A stretch of DNA of 64,000 nucleotides from Bacteroidales bacterium (GTDB lineage Bacteria; Bacteroidota; Bacteroidia; Bacteroidales; Paludibacteraceae): positions 62,001 through 126,000 of the forward strand of contig SUXC01000005.1 of the NCBI GenBank assembly GCA_015061165.1, given 5' to 3'. Under the pieces are notes generated by a model. That model was not told the origin of the DNA and did no database searches. It worked only from the letters and a program-made list of their open reading frames with translations. Shown here piece by piece: positions 46,500-54,503 of the stretch. The translations under genes and the position numbers were made by a program. How positions within the stretch are numbered: position 1 is the first letter of the stretch; each line of letters starts with the position of its first letter.

Positions 46500-46934
46500 A
46501 TGAAAAAGATTTTAGCCATTATGGCAACCCTTGTAATTTCTCTGACCGCATGTGCGGATCGCCACCATGTAGTGGAGTATAAAGAACTTCCTATTCAAGC
46601 ACAGACATTTGTGCAAAAGTATTTTAACGTTTCGGATATTGCCTATATCGAACGTGAACGCGAAGGAGTGCATCATGAATACAAAGTGTATCTAAAGAAT
46701 GCCGTTGAAATTGAATTTGATTATCAAGGTAATTTCAAGTCAATAGATTGCCAGATAACTTCAGTACCAGAAGGCATTGTGCCAGAGTTGATTCGGAGTT
46801 TTGTGCAAACGCATTATCCAGATCATCTTATCGTAGAATATGCGGTTGGGTATCGCTATTTGACCGTAGAATTGGGTAATGGTATGGAGTTGATATTTGA
46901 CCTTGAAGGACACTTTGTGCGTGTAGATGACTAA
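46500..46934 (+). CDS. PepSY-like domain lipoprotein
   Basis: 144 aa. Signal and lipobox: ILAIMATLVISLTACAD. Two PepSY-like halves follow (ELPIQAQTFVQKYFNVSDIAYIERER...YKVYLKNAVEIEFDYQGNFKSIDC and VPELIRSFVQTHYPDHLIVEYAVGYRYLTVELGNGMELIFDLEGHFVRV), the usual make-up of this small periplasmic family. It may bind or inhibit a periplasmic partner; none is identified. Confidence 0.85.
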   Translation: MKKILAIMATLVISLTACADRHHVVEYKELPIQAQTFVQKYFNVSDIAYIEREREGVHHEYKVYLKNAVEIEFDYQGNFKSIDCQITSVPEGIVPELIRSFVQTHYPDHLIVEYAVGYRYLTVELGNGMELIFDLEGHFVRVDD

Positions 46935-46971
46935 CAAACCAATAGTTAAACTATAAAAAAACAACAAAGAA

Positions 46972-47169
46972 ATGAAAAAATTGTATCGTTCTTCTAATCG
47001 CATTTTGGCAGGCGTATGTGGTGGTATTGCAGCGTATTTTGATGTAGATCCCACATTGATAAGAGTAGTGTATGCCGCATTGAGTTTGTTTACCGCAGGC
47101 TTCCCAGGTGTGTTGTTGTACATTATTTTGATGATTCTGATGCCTAATTACGACCAAGTAAATTCGTAA
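46972..47169 (+). CDS. PspC domain protein
   Basis: 65 aa. The whole protein is one PspC domain: KLYRSSNRILAGVCGGIAAYFDVDPTLIRVVYAALSLFT with two hydrophobic segments. PspC proteins take part in envelope-stress signalling. It is adjacent to a PadR regulator and a larger GIN-domain protein, a common Bacteroidota arrangement. Confidence 0.9.
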   Translation: MKKLYRSSNRILAGVCGGIAAYFDVDPTLIRVVYAALSLFTAGFPGVLLYIILMILMPNYDQVNS

Positions 47170-47177
47170 GTAGCGTT

Positions 47178-47498
47178 ATGATTTCCAATCTCAAAAGCCA
47201 GATGCGCAAGGGGTTACTGGAATACTGTATCCTCTCTATTATCAGTCGCGATGAGGCGTACGCTTCGGATATCCTTGATATACTCAAGGAGGCGCAATTG
47301 GTAGTGGTGGAGGGTACGGTATATCCGTTGCTCACGCGTATGAAGAACGAGGGATTGTTATCTTATCGCTGGCAAGAATCCACAGGCGGACCGCCGCGTA
47401 AGTATTATGCATTGACGGATGAGGGCAGGGAATTGCTCTCGCAATTGGACAGTGAATGGCAATCTATTTGCCAAGCTATTAATAAAGTGACTCAATAA
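47178..47498 (+). CDS. PadR family transcriptional regulator
   Basis: 106 aa. Winged helix of the PadR type: MRKGLLEYCILSIISRDEAYASDILDILKEAQLVVVEGTVYPLLTRMKNEGLLSYRWQESTGGPPRKYYALTDEGRELL. It lies 8 bp after the PspC gene and 3 bp before the GIN-domain gene, so it probably autoregulates this operon. Confidence 0.93.
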   Translation: MISNLKSQMRKGLLEYCILSIISRDEAYASDILDILKEAQLVVVEGTVYPLLTRMKNEGLLSYRWQESTGGPPRKYYALTDEGRELLSQLDSEWQSICQAINKVTQ

Positions 47499-47501
47499 AT
47501 T

Positions 47502-48896
47502 ATGAACGAAACTCGTACTATAAACCTCAACGGTTTGGTGTATCACATAGACTATGATGCCTATCAATTATTGCGTGAATATCTTCAAGATATAGAGCAA
47601 CGCCTTCCACAAGAGGATCGCCAAGAAGTGATGGCGGATATTGAAGCGCGCATAGCAGAACTACTGCAAAAGGCTTTGTTTGCAAAGAATGTACAAGTGG
47701 TTAATTCTCCGATGGTTCAATCGGTCAAAACGCAGATTGGTGATCCCAAAGAGTTTGGCCCTAATCGCCGTCCAAAGGTGAAAGTGGATAAATCGGAGAA
47801 TGCGGGTTGTGGGCGTGTGGTGAGCATAACGATGAAAGTTATTCTGGTATTGTTGGCTTTGCCAACTATATTCGTGGTAGGTATTATTTTCTTCTCACTG
47901 GTAGTTACCCTGTTTGCACTGAATACTGCTTTGGGAGCATCTTTTACGGCTCTTCTTGGCGGGCTCGGTATGGGGTTGATGGAGGGCGAAATGTATATGG
48001 TTCCTCTTGCTATACTATCGGCAGTGGCATTGGTAATCATTCCCATTGTGATGATTGTACATTCTATCATAATCTATATGCGTACACGTCGTGGACCCAA
48101 GGCGCGTTTTTGGTGGATAACAATCATTCTATGGTTGCTTTCGTTAGTTTCATTAACGACTTTAGGCATTCGTATCTTCCACCATATAGACCATTCCTCT
48201 TCAATGCTTCATGCTATGGTTGTTGATGATATGGATATAGATGAGGCTAGTGCAACTACTACTATGTTGCAGTTGGATGCCTATCATAGTGTGGAACTCC
48301 GAGGAGCGGCAGAGTTGCATTTGAGCCAAGCGGATGTAGCTTCGACCACATTGACTACCAATATGTTGCACTCTCTCGTAACGGGCGAGGATAACTGGCA
48401 AACTGTAGTGCGTGATAGCGTACTCTATATTGATGTTACTACGCAAATGCCGCTGGATGAAGTGATGCTGGATTTCGCAATTGCTTCGCCCTATTTGCGC
48501 AAGGTGACTGTGTATGGCGCAAGCAAGATTGAGACAGCAGACGGGCAGGCACTTACACAACCCACCCTCACGCTTGACCTTAATGGTGCAGCCCAAGCAG
48601 ATTTGGTGCTACATGTTCAAACATTGACAATTGATGCCAAAGGTGCCAGCCAGTTGGAATTGGAGGGAACAGCAGATGATTTGCATGTAACAATCGCGGG
48701 TGCAGGAGAATTGGAGGCAGAGGATTTAGTGGCGCAAACGGTGCATATCAATTGTGCAGGAGCCAGCAAAGCCGAGGTAAATGTGGCGCGCGAACTATGG
48801 GCGCAGGCGGCAGGTGCCAGCAAGATTACTTACAAAGGCACACCACATATCCAACAAAACATAGCCGTGGGTGGCAGTGTGATTCGTAGGGATTAG
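47502..48896 (+). CDS. Membrane protein with C-terminal GIN (DUF2807) domain
   Basis: 464 aa. An N-terminal cytoplasmic helical part (LREYLQDIEQRLPQEDRQEVMADIEARIAELL) is followed by three or four membrane helices (VILVLLALPTIFVVGIIFF; VPLAILSAVALVIIPIVMIVHS; WWITIILWLLSLVSL). The extracytoplasmic GIN domain is a beta-helix with repeated GA(S/A) turns (VELRGAAELHLS, VYGASKIET, LNGAAQADL, AKGASQLEL, CAGASKAEV). It is a candidate stress sensor controlled by PadR. Its stop abuts the stop of the convergent trmN6-like gene. Confidence 0.88.
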   Translation: MNETRTINLNGLVYHIDYDAYQLLREYLQDIEQRLPQEDRQEVMADIEARIAELLQKALFAKNVQVVNSPMVQSVKTQIGDPKEFGPNRRPKVKVDKSENAGCGRVVSITMKVILVLLALPTIFVVGIIFFSLVVTLFALNTALGASFTALLGGLGMGLMEGEMYMVPLAILSAVALVIIPIVMIVHSIIIYMRTRRGPKARFWWITIILWLLSLVSLTTLGIRIFHHIDHSSSMLHAMVVDDMDIDEASATTTMLQLDAYHSVELRGAAELHLSQADVASTTLTTNMLHSLVTGEDNWQTVVRDSVLYIDVTTQMPLDEVMLDFAIASPYLRKVTVYGASKIETADGQALTQPTLTLDLNGAAQADLVLHVQTLTIDAKGASQLELEGTADDLHVTIAGAGELEAEDLVAQTVHINCAGASKAEVNVARELWAQAAGASKITYKGTPHIQQNIAVGGSVIRRD

Positions 48897-49703
48897 TTAC
48901 AAGTAGAAATCGCGGGTTAATTCCTGATATTCTGGGCTGCGGGGAGCACATTCCGATTCGATGTAGAATGTATTGGTTTGTGGCTCCCTGCTGCTGTTTC
49001 GTTCGAATGTTATTAGTATTCGTTTGGCAGGTTTATTGGGTTTGGAGTGTATATATGTGATACGGGTGGGATATAGGTTGTGGCTATTGGCTATGGATAG
49101 TATGGTACTTTCTGCTTCGATGGGCAGAATTAGAGCTAATATGCCATTGTCCTTCAGCAGTCGTGCCGCATGCGTGATAAGGTCTGCATAGCTGAGGGTG
49201 TCCGTATGGCGAGCCGTAGCGCGTTGATTATCGGGGTTCTTAAGGCTGTCTTGGAAATAGGGCGGATTGCTCACTATCACATCGTAAACCATATTTGCAG
49301 CATCTTGCTCTTTGCTTGTTGTTTGCCAATCTTGTAGGGTAGAGTGGTGTACATGCAGTATCTGCTGCCAAGGCGACTGAGCGAAATTATCTGCTGCCTG
49401 CGCTACGGCATCGGCATCAATGTCTATAGCATCAATATGGGCGATTGGCGATGGGCTATTGGCTATTGGCGATGGGGAGGAGAGGCGTTGGGCAAGCATA
49501 AGGGCTATCAGCCCGCTACCCGTGCCGATGTCCAGAAGGCGGATATTGGATATGGGATATTGGAGGCCCTGAAGGGCTATTGGATATTGGGGATTGGGCA
49601 GAGGACACCATGCACCGAGCAGGACACCGTCGGTACCCACTTTCATGGCGCAGCGGTCGTGCCATACGGTGAAATGCTTGAAGCGAAAATTAGGTGAGCT
49701 CAT
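48897..49703 (-). CDS. tRNA1(Val) (adenine(37)-N6)-methyltransferase-like protein
   Basis: 268 aa. N-terminal MKVGTDGVLLGAW, SAM site LLDIGTGSGLIALMLAQR, acidic turn AIDIDADAVAQAADN, and the N6-adenine motif VSNPPYF, as in TrmN6. Two extra peptides, NPQYPIALQGLQYPISNIR before the SAM site and SSPSPIANSPSPIAH after motif I, are encoded by heptad arrays. The remaining fold is intact, so it is probably functional. Confidence 0.88.
   Translation of the reverse strand: MSSPNFRFKHFTVWHDRCAMKVGTDGVLLGAWCPLPNPQYPIALQGLQYPISNIRLLDIGTGSGLIALMLAQRLSSPSPIANSPSPIAHIDAIDIDADAVAQAADNFAQSPWQQILHVHHSTLQDWQTTSKEQDAANMVYDVIVSNPPYFQDSLKNPDNQRATARHTDTLSYADLITHAARLLKDNGILALILPIEAESTILSIANSHNLYPTRITYIHSKPNKPAKRILITFERNSSREPQTNTFYIESECAPRSPEYQELTRDFYL
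49442..49476. repeat. 7-bp-period array inside the trmN6-like gene (a)
   Basis: CGATTGG, CGATGGG, CTATTGG, CTATTGG, CGATGGG in register. The words match those in argS. Confidence 0.85.
49543..49600. repeat. 7-bp-period array inside the trmN6-like gene (b)
   Basis: GGATATT, GGATATG, GGATATT, an interruption, then CTATTGG, ATATTGG, GGATTGG in the same frame of seven. It encodes the YPI...YPISNI peptide. Confidence 0.75.
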
Positions 49704-49738
49704 TATAGGCGATTAGGCTATAGGCGAGAGGTTAGAGA
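49704..49738. repeat. 7-bp-period array, CTATAGG family
   Basis: TATAGGC, GATTAGG, CTATAGG, CGAGAGG, TTAGAGA. It encodes the last residues and stop of the CcdA-like gene on the minus strand. Confidence 0.75.
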
Positions 49739-50468
49739 CTGGGCATTCGCAATGTTCGTGTGGGCAATCGTCGTGTCCACAGTCATGGTGATGTCCGTGG
49801 GAGAAGATATGCACGCACAAGTAAATGCCAAAACCAATGAACAACGCTGCCGACACATAACGTACCCATTTCTCCACGGCATGCAGTTTGCTGGTGAGCG
49901 TGTTGATGGACACCGCACTATACGAAATCAGCCATGCGATAATCATAATGGGTAATCCCGTTCCCAAGCCAAAGACAATAGGCAAAATCCAATTCCATGA
50001 GAAGGGTAGGGTAATGGCTATGTCAATCATCGTGAAGAAATATACCAAACGATGAGGACAAAAAGCTATAGCAAAAAAGATTCCCAACATGAATGACCAA
50101 AAGCCACTACTTTGGCTATCCACGTTCTTGAGCCACTTGCTGACTCCGTGGTCATGTTCATGGTGGTGATGTCCCGTGAAGAGCAATAGCACTCCGCAAA
50201 TGAGCATGAATGCTGCCAATAGCGGTTCACCCCAATGATGGAGAAAATGTTTGATACCATCGGTCTTGGCACCCATAATAAAAGGTATTGCCAATAGTGT
50301 GTAGGTCGCCAATTTGCCCAACACGAACATTAGTCCGTTCATTAGCACCTTGCGGCGGTTATTGATTTCCTTATCAATATACCCAATAGCAGCAATACTG
50401 GTGAAGAGGGTGCAGGGATCCAAAATCATCAAGAAACCCAAAAGCAATGATGTGAATATATGTACCAT
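49713..50468 (-). CDS. CcdA/DsbD-like membrane permease with His/Cys-rich segments
   Basis: 251 aa from the ATG at 50468; the ORF track extension crosses the promoter. Six to seven membrane helices. Each half carries a Cys-Pro type site (LDPCTLFTS; AIAFCPHRLVYFF) as in the CcdA/DsbD and related ArsG-type permease family. A His-rich loop (GHHHHEHDHG) and a tail HGHHHDCGHDDCPHEHCECP suggest metal binding. It may move electrons, or export a metal/metalloid; this cannot be decided here. Confidence 0.8.
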   Translation of the reverse strand: MVHIFTSLLLGFLMILDPCTLFTSIAAIGYIDKEINNRRKVLMNGLMFVLGKLATYTLLAIPFIMGAKTDGIKHFLHHWGEPLLAAFMLICGVLLLFTGHHHHEHDHGVSKWLKNVDSQSSGFWSFMLGIFFAIAFCPHRLVYFFTMIDIAITLPFSWNWILPIVFGLGTGLPIMIIAWLISYSAVSINTLTSKLHAVEKWVRYVSAALFIGFGIYLCVHIFSHGHHHDCGHDDCPHEHCECPVSNLSPIA

Positions 50469-50518
50469 AATACTTTCGTTTAATCGTAATCTATAACCTA
50501 TATCGTAAAAATCGACCG

Positions 50519-50549
50519 CAAAAGTAGTAAAAAATTTGCAAATATGCAA
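50519..50549 (-). promoter_or_regulatory. Promoter of the CcdA-like gene
   Basis: On the minus strand, TTG at 50549-50547 and TACTTTTG at 50526-50519, 20-bp spacer. It overlaps the divergent kinase promoter by 14 bp. Confidence 0.8.
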
Positions 50550-50566
50550 AAAAAGTATTATTTTTG
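50536..50566 (+). promoter_or_regulatory. Promoter of the histidine kinase gene
   Basis: TTG at 50536 and TATTTTTG at 50559, 20-bp spacer. The -7 box ends 4 nt before the GTG start, which implies a leaderless transcript. Confidence 0.8.
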
Positions 50567-50570
50567 CAGC

Positions 50571-52781
50571 GTGAAACGAAAAATAAACATATTGTTTATC
50601 TTTTTGAGTTTGCTGTTGGGTGTTTGTTCGTGTCAGTCTGTGACATGGAAAAGCAAATGCGTGCAACGCACCTTGCACAAACAGCAGCACCGCGCCAATG
50701 AGTTATTAGCGCACTTAACGGAGGCCATTGAGAAGAATGACTTTGATTCCATTTGGTATTATACACAGATGGACAAAAGTATTTTGTTCTATATATACAA
50801 AGGTAATCAATTAGTTTATTGGTCGAATGCATGGCTTAGTTCCTCCGAGCGAATCAAATGGGATGTATATGACCAATGGTATTTTACGCAGTGGGACAAT
50901 GCGCAGGGTATTTGCTGTCGAAAGAGGGTAAGGGATTACAAGGTCGTAGTGGCAATACCTATCAAGTATAACTATTCTGTAACAACGAGCATACTCTACA
51001 ATCATTTTATCCCGCCCTTCCGCGGAGATGAGAATTGGTATTTGAATCTTCATCAGACTAATGAGGCTTGTGTGCCTATCTATTCGTATGATGGTTTATA
51101 TCTGTTTTCGATAGCCCATGAGGAGCATTTGAGACGCGAGGATATACACACCGATACCATCGAAAACTTTTCTTATCAAGCTATTTTTGCAGAAGATCAG
51201 CAAGAGCAAACAACGGCTAAATCCAAACTGCAAATGTACTACATTATGACGGGCATACTGATTGGGGTGCTACTGTTTGTTGTCGTTTTCAGTTTGGTCA
51301 AGTATCGTGGTTTTCGCAGGATGAGGCTTAGTGGTAAATTCCAAATCATCCTCACGCCTTTGGTGCTTGTTATTCTGTTGTCTATATTTATGCTATCTAC
51401 CGAGTATATCGGACGGATTTTTATAGAAACACAGCAACTTAGATTATCGAAAAAGGCCAAGTATGTCCAGATGGCACTGCAAAACATGTACTTTTGGGAT
51501 TTGTCGTTATCGCCCGTTAATACACAAGCATTGAATATAGATCTTCGAGATATGAGTTTCGTTTTCGAAACCGATATACATGTCTATGATTTGAATGGTA
51601 GGCTGGTAGGTTCATCTACTCCGCAACTCTTTGAGATGGGATTGCTGCCCACTCATTTGGCTCCAGAGCCTTTCTTTACGGACAACTCCACTCTCGTGCA
51701 ATACGAGCAAATCGGAGATACCAAGTATCTATCAGCATATACCGAATTTGTGAATGGTAATTATGCTAAGATTGGTTATATTGCTCTGCCGAGTTTTATT
51801 TCGCAGAGCGAAATGAATACCCATGTGGAGAATTTCGTGTTGCGACTTCTTCCTTTGTATATTTTGTTGCTGCTGATATCTATTCTTATTGTTTGGGGTA
51901 TATCCCACGCTATTACATCATCATTGAGCGTGGTGAGCAATCAGCTCAAGCAGCACCAATTGGGTCATAGCGAAAAACATATTGACTATGTGTTCTCAGA
52001 TGAGGTGGGTGAGATTATTACGCAGTATAACCGCATGGTAGATGTGCTGGCTGAATCCTCGGAGAAACTGGCGCGCACGGAGCGAGAAATGGCATGGCGC
52101 ACTATGGCACGACAAGTAGCGCATGAGATTAACAATCCTCTCACTCCTATGAAACTCACGCTGCAACAACTCCAACGCACCAAGGGAACCGAACGCTTTG
52201 AGGAGTATTTTAATCGCTCTACGCAGTTGCTGATAGACCAAATAGACAACCTTAGCCATATTGCCAAGTCTTTCTCCTCGTTTGCCAAGATGCCCGAGGT
52301 CAATCCTACCAAGGTGGATGTGGCGGATAAGTTGCACAAGTTCATTCTGCTCATGCGCAATAATCCTGACCAAGTGCCTATTCGCTATGTAGGACCCGAG
52401 AGTGGCATCATGGCGATGGCTGATGCCGACCAAATCACGCAGGTCTTTAATAATATTCTCCGTAATGCATTGCAGGCTATGGAGGGAAGACCTAATAGCG
52501 ATGTGATTATTATTTTGAAAACAGCTAACGAGCAAACCATAGAGGATGAGCAACTTAATCCTAACAAGGATTGGATTAAGATTTCTTTCTCTGACAACGG
52601 ACCGGGTATTCCTGAAGAATTGCAGAAGAAAGTTTTTGTGCCTAATTTTACGACCAAAAACACAGGTGCGGGACTTGGAATGCCTATTTCGAAGAACATT
52701 GTGGAAGGAAGTGGTGGAAAAATATGTTTCCAAACATCTGAAAAAGGTACAACTTTCTTTGTATATTTGCAAAAAATGTAG
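50571..52781 (+). CDS. NtrY-like sensor histidine kinase (orphan)
   Basis: 736 aa from GTG at 50571; the ORF track start at 50544 would lie upstream of the predicted transcription start. One N-terminal membrane segment with a lipobox-like C (LLGVCSCQ), an extracellular region, two further helices near residues 225-280, a second sensor loop, a helix near 415 (LLPLYILLLLISILIVWG), HAMP, then HisKA with H-box RQVAHEINNPLTP (His about 516), N-box NNILRNALQAME, DNGPGIPEEL and TKNTGAGLGMPISKNIVE. No response regulator gene is adjacent. The gdhA promoter lies across its 3' end. Confidence 0.92.
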   Translation: MKRKINILFIFLSLLLGVCSCQSVTWKSKCVQRTLHKQQHRANELLAHLTEAIEKNDFDSIWYYTQMDKSILFYIYKGNQLVYWSNAWLSSSERIKWDVYDQWYFTQWDNAQGICCRKRVRDYKVVVAIPIKYNYSVTTSILYNHFIPPFRGDENWYLNLHQTNEACVPIYSYDGLYLFSIAHEEHLRREDIHTDTIENFSYQAIFAEDQQEQTTAKSKLQMYYIMTGILIGVLLFVVVFSLVKYRGFRRMRLSGKFQIILTPLVLVILLSIFMLSTEYIGRIFIETQQLRLSKKAKYVQMALQNMYFWDLSLSPVNTQALNIDLRDMSFVFETDIHVYDLNGRLVGSSTPQLFEMGLLPTHLAPEPFFTDNSTLVQYEQIGDTKYLSAYTEFVNGNYAKIGYIALPSFISQSEMNTHVENFVLRLLPLYILLLLISILIVWGISHAITSSLSVVSNQLKQHQLGHSEKHIDYVFSDEVGEIITQYNRMVDVLAESSEKLARTEREMAWRTMARQVAHEINNPLTPMKLTLQQLQRTKGTERFEEYFNRSTQLLIDQIDNLSHIAKSFSSFAKMPEVNPTKVDVADKLHKFILLMRNNPDQVPIRYVGPESGIMAMADADQITQVFNNILRNALQAMEGRPNSDVIIILKTANEQTIEDEQLNPNKDWIKISFSDNGPGIPEELQKKVFVPNFTTKNTGAGLGMPISKNIVEGSGGKICFQTSEKGTTFFVYLQKM

Positions 52782-52789
52782 TACCTTTG
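52759..52789 (+). promoter_or_regulatory. gdhA promoter inside the kinase 3' end
   Basis: TTG at 52759 and TACCTTTG at 52782, 20-bp spacer. It overlaps the last 23 bases of the kinase gene. Confidence 0.8.
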
Positions 52790-52807
52790 CACCCGAATTT
52801 GAAATAC

Positions 52808-52864
52808 TGAACTACTGAACTCCTGAACTCCATACCTTGGACTCCCGACTCGCGAATCCCGAAA
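52808..52864. repeat. 8-bp- then 7-bp-period repeat in the gdhA leader
   Basis: ACTGAACT, ACTGAACT, CCTGAACT repeat with an 8-bp period and pass into GGACTCC, CGACTCG, CGAATCC heptads of the fmt-nadK family. Confidence 0.65.
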
Positions 52865-52893
52865 CAAAACAAACCCTTAAAAATATTACTACA

Positions 52894-54237
52894 ATGAAAG
52901 TAACCGACATTATGCAGCAACTTGCTGCAAAGCACCCAGGCGAAGCAGAGTATTTGCAAGCCGTGCAAGAAGTTTTAGAATCAATTGAGGAAGTGTACAA
53001 CCAACATCCTGAGTACGAGAAAGCCAAGATTGTGGAGCGTATGGTCGAACCAGACCGTATCTTCACTTTCCGCGTAACATGGGTAGATGACCAAGGTCAG
53101 GTACAAACCAACCTCGGTTATCGTGTGCAATTTAACTCCGCTATCGGTCCCTACAAAGGCGGATTGCGTTTCCATAAGGCCGTTAACCCCAGTATGCTCA
53201 AGTTCTTGGGCTTTGAGCAAACATTCAAGAACGCGCTGACCACCCTGCCTATGGGTGGCGCAAAGGGTGGTTCTGACTTCGACCCAGTGGGCAAGTCTGA
53301 TGCCGAGATTATGCGCTTCTGCCAAGCGTTCATGCTCGAACTATGGCACAATATTGGCGTGGATACCGACGTTCCTGCAGGTGACGTAGGCGTAGGCGGT
53401 CGCGAGATTGGTTTCCTCAATGGTATGTACCAGAAGTTGGCTCGCCAATACCACACTGGCGTGCTCACTGGCAAGGGTATGACATGGGGTGGCTCTATCC
53501 TCCGTCCTGAGGCTACGGGTTATGGTGCACTCTATTTCACCGAGCACCTCCTCCACGAGGCAGGCAAGTCTATCGAGGGTAAGACTGTGGCTATCTCTGG
53601 CTTCGGCAACGTGGCTTGGGGTGCTGCACAGAAGGCAACCGAATTGGGTGCTAAGGTGGTGGCTATCTCTGGTCCTGACGGCGTATGCGCTATCCCAGAA
53701 GGTATCACAGCGGAGATGATTGATTATATGCTTGTTATGCGTTCAAGCAACCGCAATAAGGTACAAGACATGGCGGATAAGTTCCCAGAGAAGGCTCACT
53801 TCACTGCAGGCAAGAAGGCATGGTCTGTTCCTTGCGATATTGCTCTCCCATGTGCTTTCCAAAACGAGCTCAGCGAGGACGATGCTAAGGAACTCAAAGC
53901 CAACGGCTGCTGGTGCTGCTGCGAGGTTAGTAACATGGGTTGCCAACCGGGCGCTATCCACTACTTCCAACACAATGGCGTGCTCTTTGCTCCGGGCAAA
54001 GCGGTCAATGCTGGTGGCGTAGCTACTTCTGGCCTCGAGATGACACAAAACTGCGAACACCTCAGCTGGACTGCACAAGAGGTGGATACCCGTTTGCACC
54101 AAATCATGCAATCTATCCACGAGCAATGTGTGAAGTTCGGTCGCCAAGCCGATGGCTCTATTGACTATGTGAAGGGTGCGAACATCGCTGGCTTCATGAA
54201 GGTTGCCCAAGCCATGCTTGAACAAGGAATTGTATAA
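52894..54237 (+). CDS. gdhA: NADP-type glutamate dehydrogenase
   Basis: 447 aa from the ATG at 52894; the ORF track extension translates repeats. It makes glutamate from 2-oxoglutarate and ammonia. Seen: FRVTWVDDQGQVQTNLGYRVQFN, GGLRFHKAVN, MGGAKGGSDFDP (catalytic Lys), VPAGDVGVGGREIGFLNGMYQKL, ISGFGNVAWGAAQKATELGAKVVAISG (nucleotide fold), and NAGGVATSGLEMTQN. The length is normal for the hexameric class. Confidence 0.97.
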   Translation: MKVTDIMQQLAAKHPGEAEYLQAVQEVLESIEEVYNQHPEYEKAKIVERMVEPDRIFTFRVTWVDDQGQVQTNLGYRVQFNSAIGPYKGGLRFHKAVNPSMLKFLGFEQTFKNALTTLPMGGAKGGSDFDPVGKSDAEIMRFCQAFMLELWHNIGVDTDVPAGDVGVGGREIGFLNGMYQKLARQYHTGVLTGKGMTWGGSILRPEATGYGALYFTEHLLHEAGKSIEGKTVAISGFGNVAWGAAQKATELGAKVVAISGPDGVCAIPEGITAEMIDYMLVMRSSNRNKVQDMADKFPEKAHFTAGKKAWSVPCDIALPCAFQNELSEDDAKELKANGCWCCCEVSNMGCQPGAIHYFQHNGVLFAPGKAVNAGGVATSGLEMTQNCEHLSWTAQEVDTRLHQIMQSIHEQCVKFGRQADGSIDYVKGANIAGFMKVAQAMLEQGIV

Positions 54238-54503
54238 GCAAATAAAGACAACATTAACAACATCTGTGCGCGCCGTATGCAACGCGATTGTACATAGCGC
54301 TTGCTAAGGTAAACTCCTTACCGCGGGGGTGTGTTGTTCCCCCGCGGAATGTTGTTGAATAAAGTTGTTTAAGTTGTTGCTAATAAAAATATTTCGTTGT
54401 ATTTAAGGTAAACTCCTTACCGCGGGGGTGTGTTGTTCCCCCGTGGAATGTTGTTGAATAAAGTTGTTTAAGTTGTTGTTAATAAAAATATTTTGTTGTA
54501 TTT
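54238..54503. other. gdhA-kbl intergenic region with a tandem duplication
   Basis: No gene. The first 65 bp or so hold a CGC-rich stretch without a clear hairpin. The rest is two copies of a 99-bp unit, described separately. Confidence 0.75.
54306..54503 (+). repeat. 99-bp tandem duplication with GC-rich hairpin before kbl
   Basis: Two nearly identical 99-bp units (54306-54404, 54405-54503). Each has an inverted repeat GGTAA/TTACC, a stem CCGCGGGGG/CCCCCGCGG with a 9-nt loop and an A/T-rich tail GTTGTTTAAGTTGTTG. In the second copy one stem position changes C to T, which keeps a G-U pair. The unit ends at the kbl ATG. Confidence 0.9.

Noticed and set aside
54480-54500. Promoter in the kbl leader (TATTTTG)
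   Set aside because: The box is one base short and the nearest TTG is 25 nt upstream, unlike the fixed 23 nt of the other promoters.
54306-54503. Glycine riboswitch before kbl
   Set aside because: Tandem arrangement is suggestive, but the conserved glycine-aptamer core is not seen; the units are exact duplicates with a simple GC hairpin.
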